Source of the DNA: VBKO01 sp036393835
GTDB lineage: Bacteria > Myxococcota > Myxococcia > Myxococcales > 40CM-4-68-19
DNA length: 64,000 bases
Assembly: GCA_036393835.1 (NCBI GenBank)
Contig: DASWGI010000034.1
Location: 16,870-80,869, forward strand
Direction: 5' to 3'
The notes beneath the pieces are model-generated. The model was given only the letters and a program-made list of their open reading frames with translations. It was not told the DNA's origin and did no database searches. The position numbers were made by a program, and so were the translations under genes. Below are positions 42,883 through 50,703 of this stretch, piece by piece (within the stretch, counting starts at the first letter, position 1; each line of letters starts with the position of its first letter).

Positions 42883-44256
42883 GTGTTCCACAAGCTGCTC
42901 ATCGCCAACCGCGGCGAGATCGCCTGCCGCGTGGCGCGCGCGGCGCGCGCGCTGGGCGTCCGCACCGTCGCCGTGTACTCCGACGCCGACGAGCGATCGC
43001 TGCACCTCGAGCAGTGCGACGAGGCGGTGCGCCTGGGCCCCGCGCCCGCGCGCGAGAGCTACCTGGACGCGGAGAAAGTGCTGGCCGCCGCGAAGAGCAC
43101 CGGCGCCGAGGCGATCCATCCCGGCTACGGCTTCCTCTCCGAGCAGGCCGACTTCGCGCAGGCCTGCGCCGCGGCCGGGTTGGTCTTCGTGGGCCCGCCG
43201 CCCGGGGCGATGCGCGCGATCAAGGACAAGTCGCAGGCGCGCGCGGTGATGCGCGGCGCGGGCGTGCCGGTCGTCCCGGGGTCCGAGGGGCACGTGACGC
43301 CCGAGCTCGCCGCCGACGAGGCGCGGGCCCTCGGCTTCCCGCTCCTGGTCAAGGCGGCGGGCGGCGGCGGCGGGATCGGCATGCAGGTGGCGAACGACGA
43401 GCCGGAGCTGCTCAAGGGGCTGCGCGCCTGCTCGGACCGGGCGCGCGCCTCGTTCGGCAAGGACGCGGTCTACCTGGAGCGCTACTTCCCGGCGCCGCGG
43501 CACGTGGAGGTGCAGGTCCTGGGGGACGGGCGCCTCACCCTGCACCTCGGCGCGCGCGAGTGCTCGATCCAGCGGCGCCATCAAAAGATTTTGGAAGAGG
43601 CGCCGGCCGCCGCCTTCGAGCTCCCCTCGCCCCGGCCGCGCCTGCGGGACGAGCTGCTCCAGGCGGGCCTGGCCGCGGCGCGCGCGGTGGGCTACGCCAA
43701 CGCCGGCACCTGCGAGTTCCTGCTGGTCGGCGACCAGGTCTACTTCATCGAGCTGAACGCGCGGCTGCAAGTGGAGCACCCGGTGACCGAGGCGGTGACC
43801 GGCCTCGACCTGGTGCAGCTCCAGATCCGCATCGCGGCGGGCGAGCACCTGCCCATCGGCCAGGGCGACGTGAAGACGCGCGGGCACGCGATCGAGTGCC
43901 GCGTCAACGCCGAGGACCCGGTGAGGTTCTTTCCCTCGCCCGGCAAGATCGTCCGGTTCGAGACGCCGGTTCCCGCCGACGGCCGGTTCCACGACGGCGT
44001 CCGCGTCGACGCGGGATACCGTGCGGGCGACACGGTGACGCCCTTCTACGACTCGCTGCTCGCGAAGCTCGTGGTGCACGGCCCCACCCGCGCCGAGGCC
44101 ATCGCGCGGCTGGGCGCCGCGCTCGACGCCTTCGCGGTCGAGGGAGTCAAGACCAACCTTCCGCTCCACCGCCGAATCGCCGCATCGCCCTTCTTCGCGC
44201 GCGGCGAGCTCGACACCCGTTTCCTGGAACGACTGACTCAGGAGGTCCCGCCTTGA
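42883..44256 (+). CDS. accC: Biotin carboxylase subunit (AccC family)
   Basis: A 457-residue ATP-grasp enzyme that carboxylates biotin on a carrier protein using ATP and bicarbonate. It has FHKLLIANRGEIACRVARAA, IHPGYGFLSEQADFA, the glycine-rich ATP loop VKAAGGGGGIGM, YLERYFPAPRHVEVQVLGD, SIQRRHQKILEEAP, and the catalytic ELNARLQVEHPVTE. The GTG at 42883 follows GGAGG at 9 bases. It overlaps the biotin carrier gene by 4 bases. No carboxyltransferase gene is present, so the substrate (acetyl-, propionyl- or other acyl-CoA) cannot be told. Confidence 0.94.
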   Translation: MFHKLLIANRGEIACRVARAARALGVRTVAVYSDADERSLHLEQCDEAVRLGPAPARESYLDAEKVLAAAKSTGAEAIHPGYGFLSEQADFAQACAAAGLVFVGPPPGAMRAIKDKSQARAVMRGAGVPVVPGSEGHVTPELAADEARALGFPLLVKAAGGGGGIGMQVANDEPELLKGLRACSDRARASFGKDAVYLERYFPAPRHVEVQVLGDGRLTLHLGARECSIQRRHQKILEEAPAAAFELPSPRPRLRDELLQAGLAAARAVGYANAGTCEFLLVGDQVYFIELNARLQVEHPVTEAVTGLDLVQLQIRIAAGEHLPIGQGDVKTRGHAIECRVNAEDPVRFFPSPGKIVRFETPVPADGRFHDGVRVDAGYRAGDTVTPFYDSLLAKLVVHGPTRAEAIARLGAALDAFAVEGVKTNLPLHRRIAASPFFARGELDTRFLERLTQEVPP

Positions 44257-44468
44257 TCGACGTGCCCGCCCACATCACCGGCACCGTCTGGAAGATCGAG
44301 AAGAAGCCCGGCGACCCGGTGTCCGCCGGAGACGTGCTGGTGATCATCGAATCGATGAAGATGGAGATGCCCGTCGAAGCGCCCGAGGACGGCAAGGTCT
44401 CGGAGGTCCGCTGCAAGGAAGGGCAGCCGGTCAGCGAAGGCGAGGTGCTGGTCGTGCTCGCCAAATGA
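44253..44468 (+). CDS. Short biotin carboxyl carrier protein
   Basis: A 71-residue biotinyl domain with no N-terminal extension. The biotinylation site is K36 in ESMKMEMPV, and the flanking ITGTVWKIEKKPGDPVSAGD and EGQPVSEGEVLVVL hammerhead strands are complete. Such minimal carriers belong to acyl-CoA carboxylases of actinobacterial and myxobacterial type, unlike the 150-residue E. coli AccB. The TTG start overlaps the accC stop (TTGA) and has GGAGG 7 bases upstream. A hairpin terminator follows. Confidence 0.9.
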   Translation: MIDVPAHITGTVWKIEKKPGDPVSAGDVLVIIESMKMEMPVEAPEDGKVSEVRCKEGQPVSEGEVLVVLAK

Positions 44469-44474
44469 GGGCCG

Positions 44475-44492
44475 GCCGCCGTATTCGGCGGC
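44475..44492 (+). terminator. Hairpin terminator-like repeat, copy 2
   Basis: GCCGCCG-TATT-CGGCGGC followed by GCTGTGTT, starting 6 bases after the biotin-carrier stop. It is the same hairpin, read in the direction of transcription, as the one after the TetR remnant (18587-18570). Confidence 0.55.
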
Positions 44493-44526
44493 GCTGTGTT
44501 CATGGCGCGGACGTCATGGATGCGCT

Positions 44527-45120
44527 TCAGACCCGCGAGAACAGCTCGGGGAGCCGGATCTTCAGCGCGTGGGCGATCTTGTAGAGCGAAGTGACGCTGG
44601 CGCTCGATTCGGCGCGCTCGATCTGCGAGAGCAGGCTGACCGAGAGCCCGGTCCGCTTCGCGAGCTGCTTCAGGGTCAGGGTCCGCTTCTTGCGCAGATC
44701 GCGGATGGCCGATCCGATGTTGCGGTGCAGCTCTTCCTCGGGCAGGAGCGCCAGCCCCTTCGCGGCGAGCGCCCGCCGCACCGCTCCGAGCAGCTCGTCC
44801 TCGCGCACCGGCTTGCGCAGGTAGTCCACCACGCCGCCGCGCAGGGCGGAGACGGCGGAATCGAGCGTCGCATAGCCGGTCATGAGGATGACGGCGCAGT
44901 CGGAATCGTGGTGCCGGATCATCTCCACCACGTCCAGCCCGGAGATGTCGGGCATCTTGAGGTCCACCACCGCGAGGTGGATGTCGTTCTTGCGGATCTC
45001 CTCCTCGACCTTGCGGCCGTCGGTCAGCGTCTGGACGCGGTAGCCATCCTTCTTGAGGATCTTCTCGACCAGCTCGACGGAGTCCTGGTCGTCGTCGACA
45101 ACGAGGATTCGAATGTCCAC
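44527..45120 (-). CDS. Response regulator with XRE-type HTH output
   Basis: A 197-residue protein: a receiver domain (residues 1-120, phosphoacceptor D53 in VVDLKMPDISG, acidic pocket D9-D11, conserved K in LRKPVRED) followed by a Cro/C1 helix-turn-helix (about 133-195: LRKKRTLTLKQLAKRTGLSVSLLSQIERAESSASVTSLYKIA). XRE-type output is rare among response regulators, most of which use OmpR, NarL or NtrC domains. No histidine kinase is adjacent. Its 5' region has a near-consensus promoter and repeated TACGGTA/TACCGTA sequences that could be its own binding sites. Confidence 0.9.
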   Translation of the reverse strand: MDIRILVVDDDQDSVELVEKILKKDGYRVQTLTDGRKVEEEIRKNDIHLAVVDLKMPDISGLDVVEMIRHHDSDCAVILMTGYATLDSAVSALRGGVVDYLRKPVREDELLGAVRRALAAKGLALLPEEELHRNIGSAIRDLRKKRTLTLKQLAKRTGLSVSLLSQIERAESSASVTSLYKIAHALKIRLPELFSRV

Positions 45121-45158
45121 CGTAGCCCCCTTCGTTGGGACGCGCAGTGAAGTCTGAC

Positions 45159-45236
45159 GTACCTACGGTACGGCAAAGCTTGTTATCCGGCCGCGCCTCA
45201 GCGGTCAACGGACGGACGTGTAGGCGTTTACCGTAC
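45159..45236 (-). promoter_or_regulatory. Promoter and operator-like repeats of the receiver-XRE gene
   Basis: Minus-strand TTGACC (45208-45203), 17-base spacer and TAACAA (45185-45180) make a near-consensus promoter. The palindrome GTACC-TAC-GGTAC (45159-45171) overlaps the expected transcription start. A second TACCGTA (45229-45235) lies upstream of -35, at the end of the FHA gene. XRE regulators commonly bind such short palindromes, so autoregulation is likely. Confidence 0.6.
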
Positions 45237-45809
45237 GCTGTCGCGTGATCCCGGGGGCGCGGAGTCACGTGACGATTGTGCATCGGGGTCCGTGATCGTG
45301 ATCGTGCTGGTACTCGTGCTCGTGCTCGAACTCGCCGGCGACTGCGTCTCGGCGCCGCGGGCGGTGCGGAGCCACAGCGCTGCCGCGACGGCGGAGGCGA
45401 CGAGCACGGCTACGATGAAAGTCGTAATGCGCGCCCTTCGCGCGTCCAGTCCGCGCCTCGCGCCGCGAATCGGAGTGGTGGTTTCTTCCGCGGCTCGCGG
45501 GTCCGGCTCCGGCTTCTCGTCGGGGCCTCCTTTCAGCGTGAGATCGTACTGGCTGATCTCGATGAGGTCGCCTTCGCGGACCAGGCGCGGTCCGTGGACC
45601 CGGCCGCCGTTGACGCGGACGCCGGTGAAGCTGCCCAGGTCCTCGACGTACACGCGGCCGCTGCGGCGCAAGAGCTTGGCGTGGCGGCGCGAGACGTCCT
45701 TCTCGGTGAGCCGGACGGGGCTCCCCTCGGCGCGGCCGATGATCAGCTCGTCGCGGAAGAGCGGCACGACGGTGCGTCGGCCCTCGTCGTCCTCGATGAT
45801 CAGCTTCAT
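45228..45809 (-). CDS. FHA-domain protein with one membrane segment and Ser/Thr tail
   Basis: A 193-residue protein. Residues 1-95 form an FHA domain (ELIIGRAEGSPVRLTEKDVSRRHAKL with the phosphothreonine-binding GR, SRRH and later VNGGRV). A membrane segment (about 130-148) and a short Ser/Thr-rich outer tail follow (SSSTSTSTSTITI). It reads phosphothreonine in the cytoplasm while anchored in the membrane. Its first 15 residues are almost identical to the neighbouring FHA protein, showing tandem duplication. The start lies 8 bases after the stop of the upstream FHA gene. The tail is encoded by a GTGATC/GTGCTC-like simple repeat. Confidence 0.85.
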   Translation of the reverse strand: MKLIIEDDEGRRTVVPLFRDELIIGRAEGSPVRLTEKDVSRRHAKLLRRSGRVYVEDLGSFTGVRVNGGRVHGPRLVREGDLIEISQYDLTLKGGPDEKPEPDPRAAEETTTPIRGARRGLDARRARITTFIVAVLVASAVAAALWLRTARGAETQSPASSSTSTSTSTITITDPDAQSSRDSAPPGSRDSVR

Positions 45810-45817
45810 CTCGGCGG

Positions 45818-47653
45818 CTACCCGCCGAACTTGTCGATGAGCTGCTGCAGCTGTCCCCTGGTGGCGTCGTCCGCGAAGGGCATGTAGAGCTTGTACCACT
45901 TCACCGCCGCCTTGGTATCGCCCGCGTAGACGGCCGCGGTGCCGAGCCCGCGATAGGCGAATCCGACGTATTGCTTGCTCGGCTTCAGGTCGATGGCGGC
46001 CTGGTACTTGGCGGCGGCGCCCCCGAAGTCCTTCGCGCTCACCTTCGCGTTGCCTTCCTGGATCAGCTGGTACGCCTTCTGATCGCGGCTCGCCGGGGAG
46101 AGGCCGCCGCCCTCGTGCCGCGCGGAAGCCGGCTTCTCCGCCTGCGCCTGCTGCGGCGCGCACGACAGCGCCTGCGCCTCGGCGCTGTTGGCGTCGAGCG
46201 CGAGGACCTGCTGCACCTCCTGCTTGCACGACTCGATCTTTCCCTGCGCCTTCGCCGCCTGCGCCTTGGCGAGGTGCGCGGCGGCGTAGCCGGACTTCAC
46301 CTGGTCGCCCTTCTCCCGCACCCTCTCGCAGAACCAGGTGGTCTCGGTGGAGCACTTCTCGTAGAGCGCGCGCGCCTTGTCGAAGTCCTTCGCCGCGATC
46401 GCCTTGTCGAGGGCCAGGTCGACTTCCTGCGCGCGCGCCTCGTCCTGCGCCTTGGCGCGGTTCGCCGGCTTCTCTCCCTTGGCCGCCGCGGCGTCGTAGT
46501 ACTCGAGCGCCTTGAGGTAGTCGTGCTTCTTGAACTCGCGATCGCCGGCCTTGGTCGCCTCGGCGGCGGACAGGTCCCCCTCGCCCCCTTCGTCGGCGCG
46601 CCTGGCCTTCCCCAGCAGGAGGAAGGCGACCAGCGCGGCGGCGACCAGCGCACCCGCGCCCGCGACCAGCGGCAGCTTGCCCTTCTTCGCCGCCGGAGCC
46701 CTCGCGCCCTCGCGGGCCCCGGCGATCAGCTCCGCGGTGGTGGGGCGCAGGCCGGGCTTCGCCTCTTCGGCCTTGTCCGCGGACAGGGTGAACTTCTCGC
46801 CCGGCGCGCAGAAGCGGAACTTGAGGTGTCCCAACTCGACCGTGTCGCCGGGCCTGACCGCGCCGATGGCGTACTGCTCGCCGTTGATGTGCACGCCGTT
46901 GGCGCTCTTGTTGTCGACCACCTTCCAGCTCGCGTCCTCGAGCACGAACCGCGCGTGCTGGCGGCTCATCGACTGGTGATCGATGGCGATGTCGTTCTCG
47001 TCGCTGCGCCCGATCTTCACCTCGGTGCGCGTGAGGAAGAACTCCTTGCCGCGCACGTTGCCGGTGAGGCCCACCAGGCGGGGCATCTCGCCCTTCTGCA
47101 GGTCGCGGACGTCGACCTGCGGGGCGGACTTCATGATGTCGCTGACGCGGATGATGGCGGTCGCGCCGCCCGCGCTCGCGGAAGCCGTCGAGGCGCTGCC
47201 GGGGGCCGGGCCCGCCGCCGGAGGGGGCGGCGGCTCCGCGGCAGCGGCGGCGGAAGCTTGCACCTGCGGATGGGGGATGGCCGCCGGCCTCTGCGCCATC
47301 ATCGACGGCGGGATGGTCGTGCGCCCCATCTTCGGCTGGGTGGGAGGCGGCGTGGTGGGAACCTCGATCCGGCCCTGGACGCCGAGATCGTAGTCGCCGA
47401 TCTCGATCAGGTCGCCTTCCTTGATCTTGGTGGGGCCGTTGATGCGCTCGCCGTTGACGCGCACGCCGTTGTAGGACCCCAGGTCCTCGATCACCAGCGA
47501 GCCGTTGTCCTTCTTCAGGCGCGCGTGCCGGCGGGAGACGTTGCGCTCGCTCAGCTTGATGATGTTCCCGTCCTGGCGCCCGATGGTGATCTCTTCGCGC
47601 ACGAGCGGGACGACGGTCTTCCGTCCCTCGTCGTCCTCGATGATGAGCTTCAT
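45818..47653 (-). CDS. Double-FHA membrane protein with TPR-like domain
   Basis: A 611-residue protein. FHA 1 is at residues 1-95 (IGRQDGNIIKLSERNVSRRHARL), followed by a Pro/Ala-rich linker with a GGATAIIR motif (T165), then FHA 2 at about 200-295 (KIGRSDENDIAIDHQSMSRQHARF). A membrane segment lies near 335-352 (LPLVAGAGALVAAALVAFLLL), then a periplasmic region of TPR-like hairpins with several cysteines. Cytoplasmic phosphothreonine recognition is thus coupled to a periplasmic protein-binding domain. GGAGG lies 5 bases before the ATG. Likely cotranscribed with the shorter FHA gene downstream. Confidence 0.9.
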   Translation of the reverse strand: MKLIIEDDEGRKTVVPLVREEITIGRQDGNIIKLSERNVSRRHARLKKDNGSLVIEDLGSYNGVRVNGERINGPTKIKEGDLIEIGDYDLGVQGRIEVPTTPPPTQPKMGRTTIPPSMMAQRPAAIPHPQVQASAAAAAEPPPPPAAGPAPGSASTASASAGGATAIIRVSDIMKSAPQVDVRDLQKGEMPRLVGLTGNVRGKEFFLTRTEVKIGRSDENDIAIDHQSMSRQHARFVLEDASWKVVDNKSANGVHINGEQYAIGAVRPGDTVELGHLKFRFCAPGEKFTLSADKAEEAKPGLRPTTAELIAGAREGARAPAAKKGKLPLVAGAGALVAAALVAFLLLGKARRADEGGEGDLSAAEATKAGDREFKKHDYLKALEYYDAAAAKGEKPANRAKAQDEARAQEVDLALDKAIAAKDFDKARALYEKCSTETTWFCERVREKGDQVKSGYAAAHLAKAQAAKAQGKIESCKQEVQQVLALDANSAEAQALSCAPQQAQAEKPASARHEGGGLSPASRDQKAYQLIQEGNAKVSAKDFGGAAAKYQAAIDLKPSKQYVGFAYRGLGTAAVYAGDTKAAVKWYKLYMPFADDATRGQLQQLIDKFGG

Positions 47654-47742
47654 GAGGTCCTCCGCCCGAGGCGCTTTCTGCCTGGGGCGTGTGGTGAGCG
47701 AGGGCCTGCCGCGTACCCCCCTCAGTGATCATCCTAGTGCAG

Positions 47743-48951
47743 ATGGGCGCGTGGACGGAAGAAGCGACTGTCGGGTCGCCGACGGCCCGGGATGCCGCGC
47801 TGCGTCCAGGGTCGGCGCGCGAAATGCTGGCCGTTTCCGGCATCCCCTGGGTGACGCTGCTCTTCCTGCTGGCGTGCGCCTGGGTGCTGCTGGCGGCCGG
47901 CGGAATGAGGGGGGCCCTGTCGGTTTCCGGATTGCTCGCGTACGGGGCCAAGGCCACTCCGCTGATCCTCGATCGGGGCGAGACGTGGCGCCTGCTCTCG
48001 GCGAACCTCCTGCACAAGGACCTCTTGCACCTCGCGTTCAATGCCTTCGCCATCTGGAACGTGGGGGGCGCGCTGGAGCGGGCCGTCCGGCCGGCCGACT
48101 ACCTGGCGTTGATCATCTTCACTGCGCTGGGGACGACGGTGGCTTCCGCGGTCGGCGCCGATTCGATCTCGCTGGGAGCCTCGGGCGTCGCCTTCGGTGT
48201 GCTGGGCGCGTCCGCCACCTTCGGCTGGCGGCGCGCGGTGCGCGGACGGCTGCGCGCGCATTTCGGCCTGCGGCTCTTGCCCTGGCTGTTCGCGCTGTTC
48301 CTGGCCGGGCTCGGCTCGGCGGGCGTAGACAACTGGGGGCACGGCGGAGGGCTGCTCGCGGGAGCTGCGTGCGGGCTGTTCCTGACTCCGCGGGAGTGGC
48401 CGGGCGAAGCGGCGGCGCGCAGGCTCGCCGCCGCAACCGGGGCCCTGGTGGGGACGGTCTCGATGGGGATGTTCGCCGCTCCTGCGCTGCCGGTGCTGGG
48501 AGCTTTGCGCGAAGGTCCGCTGGGGAGCTCGATGCAGGTGCCGCTCGGATGGCGGAAGGCGGCGTCTTCGCCGCACGAGATCTCGTACACGAACGGGCTG
48601 TCCACGCTGTGGCGGAACTCGGTCACGCTGCTCTCGGCCCCGGGTTGCCGCGGATCGGCCGACCTGGTGCGCGGCGCGGTGACCAGGGACCTGTGGCGCC
48701 TGGCCGACGTGGGCGCGCTCCGCGCGGTGGACGTTGCGGAGCCGCACCCCGGGCGCGTGGCTGGATCGGTGCGCGTGGTCGCGACCGTGCTCGGTGAAGA
48801 CGGGCAGGCACATCTCGAGGCGGTCTGCACGGAGCGCGACCGCACCGCGCTCGCGGTGGTGGTCCTGCAGCCGCTCTCGGAACGGCCGACCGAGCTGGCG
48901 GATCGGATCGCGCGGACGGTGCGGTGGCCGGTGGTGCCGCCTTCGCCGTAA
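47743..48951 (+). CDS. Rhomboid-family intramembrane serine protease with C-terminal extension
   Basis: A 402-residue protein. About six membrane helices fill residues 30-225, with rhomboid hallmarks: HKDLLHLAFNAFAIWNVGGALE, the catalytic serine in SLGASGVAFGVLG and the catalytic histidine in NWGHGGGLLAG. The remaining 180 residues form a soluble domain I cannot assign. Rhomboids cut substrates within the membrane. It is divergent from the double-FHA gene, sharing an 89-base region. The ATG at 47743 is tentative; GTG at 47725 or ATG at 47824 are alternatives, and no clear ribosome-binding site is seen. Its last bases lie directly against the convergent lipoprotein gene. Confidence 0.85.
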   Translation: MGAWTEEATVGSPTARDAALRPGSAREMLAVSGIPWVTLLFLLACAWVLLAAGGMRGALSVSGLLAYGAKATPLILDRGETWRLLSANLLHKDLLHLAFNAFAIWNVGGALERAVRPADYLALIIFTALGTTVASAVGADSISLGASGVAFGVLGASATFGWRRAVRGRLRAHFGLRLLPWLFALFLAGLGSAGVDNWGHGGGLLAGAACGLFLTPREWPGEAAARRLAAATGALVGTVSMGMFAAPALPVLGALREGPLGSSMQVPLGWRKAASSPHEISYTNGLSTLWRNSVTLLSAPGCRGSADLVRGAVTRDLWRLADVGALRAVDVAEPHPGRVAGSVRVVATVLGEDGQAHLEAVCTERDRTALAVVVLQPLSERPTELADRIARTVRWPVVPPSP

Positions 48952-48952
48952 T

Positions 48953-49687
48953 CTACCGAGTCACGGCGAAGCGCGCCGAAGCCGAGGCGCCCAGACCCAC
49001 CGTGTCGACGGCGGTGAGGACGGGCTCGGCCGCAGTGGCCGATGGGTCCAGCGCGCCGGTGTCCACCGCCATGCGGAACGAGCCGTCCAGCTGGAGCGCG
49101 AGGGTCGTCCCCGGGGAAGTGGTCAGCGTCACCGCCGAGCCGTCGAAGACGTGCGCCCGGAGCTGGACCACGGCGCCCCGCGGCACCGGCTGCGAAGGCA
49201 CGCTGCTCGCGTCGATGAACACGCGCGGGGCGAGGTCGTCCAGCGCGAGCGCGCCGGACAAGACGGTGGCGTGGCCCAGGTCGTCGAGCACGAAGACTTC
49301 CATCGGGACCGTCGCCTCGACGCCGGCGGGAGCGAACTGGAGCGGGACGTCGAAGCGGATCCGCCCACCGGGTTCTCGCGCTCCCTGGACGGTCTTGCCG
49401 TTGATGCGAAGCGACGCGGTCGCCACCTCCGCGCCCCCGTGCGCGCGGTCTACCCGGACCCGCACGGTGGCTGTCTGCGCGCGGGCGAAGAGCGTGCGCG
49501 GCACCTCGTCGAAGACGGCGCGCGGCGGGCTCTGGCAAACTCCTTCGGCGCAGAACAGTCCGGCCGCGCCTCCTTCGCAGTCCGCGTCCCGGCTGCAGCT
49601 GCCTCCTGGATCGGGGACGCAAGCGGCCAGCGCGAGGGCCAGCGCGGCGCCGCCGGCTCCGAGGCATGCGGCGGGCGCGGCGCTCAC
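48953..49687 (-). CDS. Lipoprotein with beta-sandwich-like repeats, unknown role
   Basis: A 244-residue lipoprotein: hydrophobic signal peptide ending ALAAC, a short Cys-rich segment (CSRDADCEGGAAGLFCAEGVC) like those of the Pal-type protein at 11953, and then two beta-rich stretches with Ig-like character (TVRVRVDRAHGGAEVATASLRI; VPMEVFVLDDLGHATVLSG). Probably on the outer membrane. The GTG start overlaps the stop of the TPR gene (GTGA), so the two are coupled. Function unknown. Confidence 0.75.
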   Translation of the reverse strand: MSAAPAACLGAGGAALALALAACVPDPGGSCSRDADCEGGAAGLFCAEGVCQSPPRAVFDEVPRTLFARAQTATVRVRVDRAHGGAEVATASLRINGKTVQGAREPGGRIRFDVPLQFAPAGVEATVPMEVFVLDDLGHATVLSGALALDDLAPRVFIDASSVPSQPVPRGAVVQLRAHVFDGSAVTLTTSPGTTLALQLDGSFRMAVDTGALDPSATAAEPVLTAVDTVGLGASASARFAVTR

Positions 49688-50643
49688 CACCACAAAGCCA
49701 CCGCTATCGCGCCGAGCACGGCCGCCCCTGCGATCATCGCCCGCCCTGCGATCGACTCGCGCCGCGCCCGCCCGTACCGCGGTCCGTCGGTCGCGTCGAG
49801 TTCGCCCGCCGCGAATCTCGCGTGCAGGTCGTCCGACACCCTCGCTCCGTCCCACCACAGTGCTGCTCCTCCAACGGCGAGCGCCCCGGCTCCCGCGGCA
49901 ATCCAGGGTGCCGCGCGGGCGCCGCTCGAGCGCGGGCGGGACGTCGCCTCCTGGGGCGCGCGCACCGGGCCGCCGACGGCACCGGTCGGCGCGGCGTTGG
50001 CAGACGGCCCGCCCGGAGCCGTTGTCGCTGTCGGAGTCGCAGTCGCTGTCGGAGTCGGTGTCGTAGTCGGAGTCGCAGTCGTAGTCGGAGTCGTAGTCGT
50101 AGTCGGAGTCGCAGTCGAGGTCGGGTTCGTGGTCGAGGTCGTGGTCGTGGTCTCGTTCGCTTTCGAGCTCTGCTTCGCCGCCCCCGCCCCCGCCGCCGCC
50201 GTCGCGCTCGGTCCCCGCCGCGGCGGCCCGGGCTCCGGCCTGGGCGCCTTCTTCTTCTTCTTCGCCGGCGGCGCCTTCTCGTGCTCCTCGTCCGGCACCT
50301 TCCTGTGCTGCTCCTCGATGAGCACGTTCAGCTCCGCGAGCTGCCGCGTGACCTCCTCTCTCAGCTCCCCCTCCGGCGCCGCGCGCAGGTAGCCGCGGAA
50401 CGCCTCCTTCGACAGCTCGTACTGCTTCAGCCGGCGCCGCACGAGCCCCAGCCGGTAGAGCAGTTCCGGCGCTCCTTCTTCTCGGTAGGCCTCCTCGTAT
50501 TCGCGCGCCGCCTGCGCCGCGTGACCGGTGCTCTCCGCCGCCTGCGCGCGCTGGCGGTGGCCCGCCGCAAAGGCAGAGGCGCTCAGGAGGAGACACAGCA
50601 GGGTAGGGGCCGCTCGCACTTCGCGGATGCTCGCGTGCAGCAC
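49684..50643 (-). CDS. TPR protein with Thr/Pro-rich tract and two C-terminal membrane segments
   Basis: A 319-residue protein. It has a signal-like N-terminus (TLLCLLLSASAFAAG), TPR-like repeats at about residues 30-100 (AREYEEAYREEGAPELLYRL), a Lys/Pro stretch, then a long Thr/Pro tract (about 165-210) encoded by a hexanucleotide-like minisatellite. Two hydrophobic segments end the protein (WIAAGAGALAVGGAALWW and MIAGAAVLGAIAVALWW). The GTG at 50643 is the first start; a GTG at 50619 would give a more compact signal peptide. It is coupled to the lipoprotein gene downstream. Function unknown. Confidence 0.72.
   Translation of the reverse strand: MLHASIREVRAAPTLLCLLLSASAFAAGHRQRAQAAESTGHAAQAAREYEEAYREEGAPELLYRLGLVRRRLKQYELSKEAFRGYLRAAPEGELREEVTRQLAELNVLIEEQHRKVPDEEHEKAPPAKKKKKAPRPEPGPPRRGPSATAAAGAGAAKQSSKANETTTTTSTTNPTSTATPTTTTTPTTTATPTTTPTPTATATPTATTAPGGPSANAAPTGAVGGPVRAPQEATSRPRSSGARAAPWIAAGAGALAVGGAALWWDGARVSDDLHARFAAGELDATDGPRYGRARRESIAGRAMIAGAAVLGAIAVALWW
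50024..50155. repeat. GTCGNA-type minisatellite within the Thr-rich tract
   Basis: About 130 bases of near-tandem hexamers (GTCGGA, GTCGCA, GTCGTA, GTCGAG) run inside the TPR gene. Because 6 is a multiple of 3, changes in copy number keep the frame and alter only the length of the Thr/Pro tract. It is likely length-variable between strains. Confidence 0.7.
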
Positions 50644-50703
50644 TCGGCGCGGTCAAGCTTCGCTCCTTGCCGCTTCAGGGAGGCCGTGCTACCCCGGCCG
50701 GGG

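Noticed and set aside
42241..44169. A 642-codon minus-strand open frame over the biotin carboxylase
   Set aside because: Antisense of a perfectly conserved accC; no motifs of its own.
45276..45887. Plus-strand open frames opposite the small FHA gene
   Set aside because: They follow the simple-repeat antisense and lack domains; the FHA motifs are on the minus strand.
50024..50155. Regular short repeats that could suggest a CRISPR array
   Set aside because: The units are six bases, contiguous and without spacers, and lie in frame inside a gene; this is a minisatellite.
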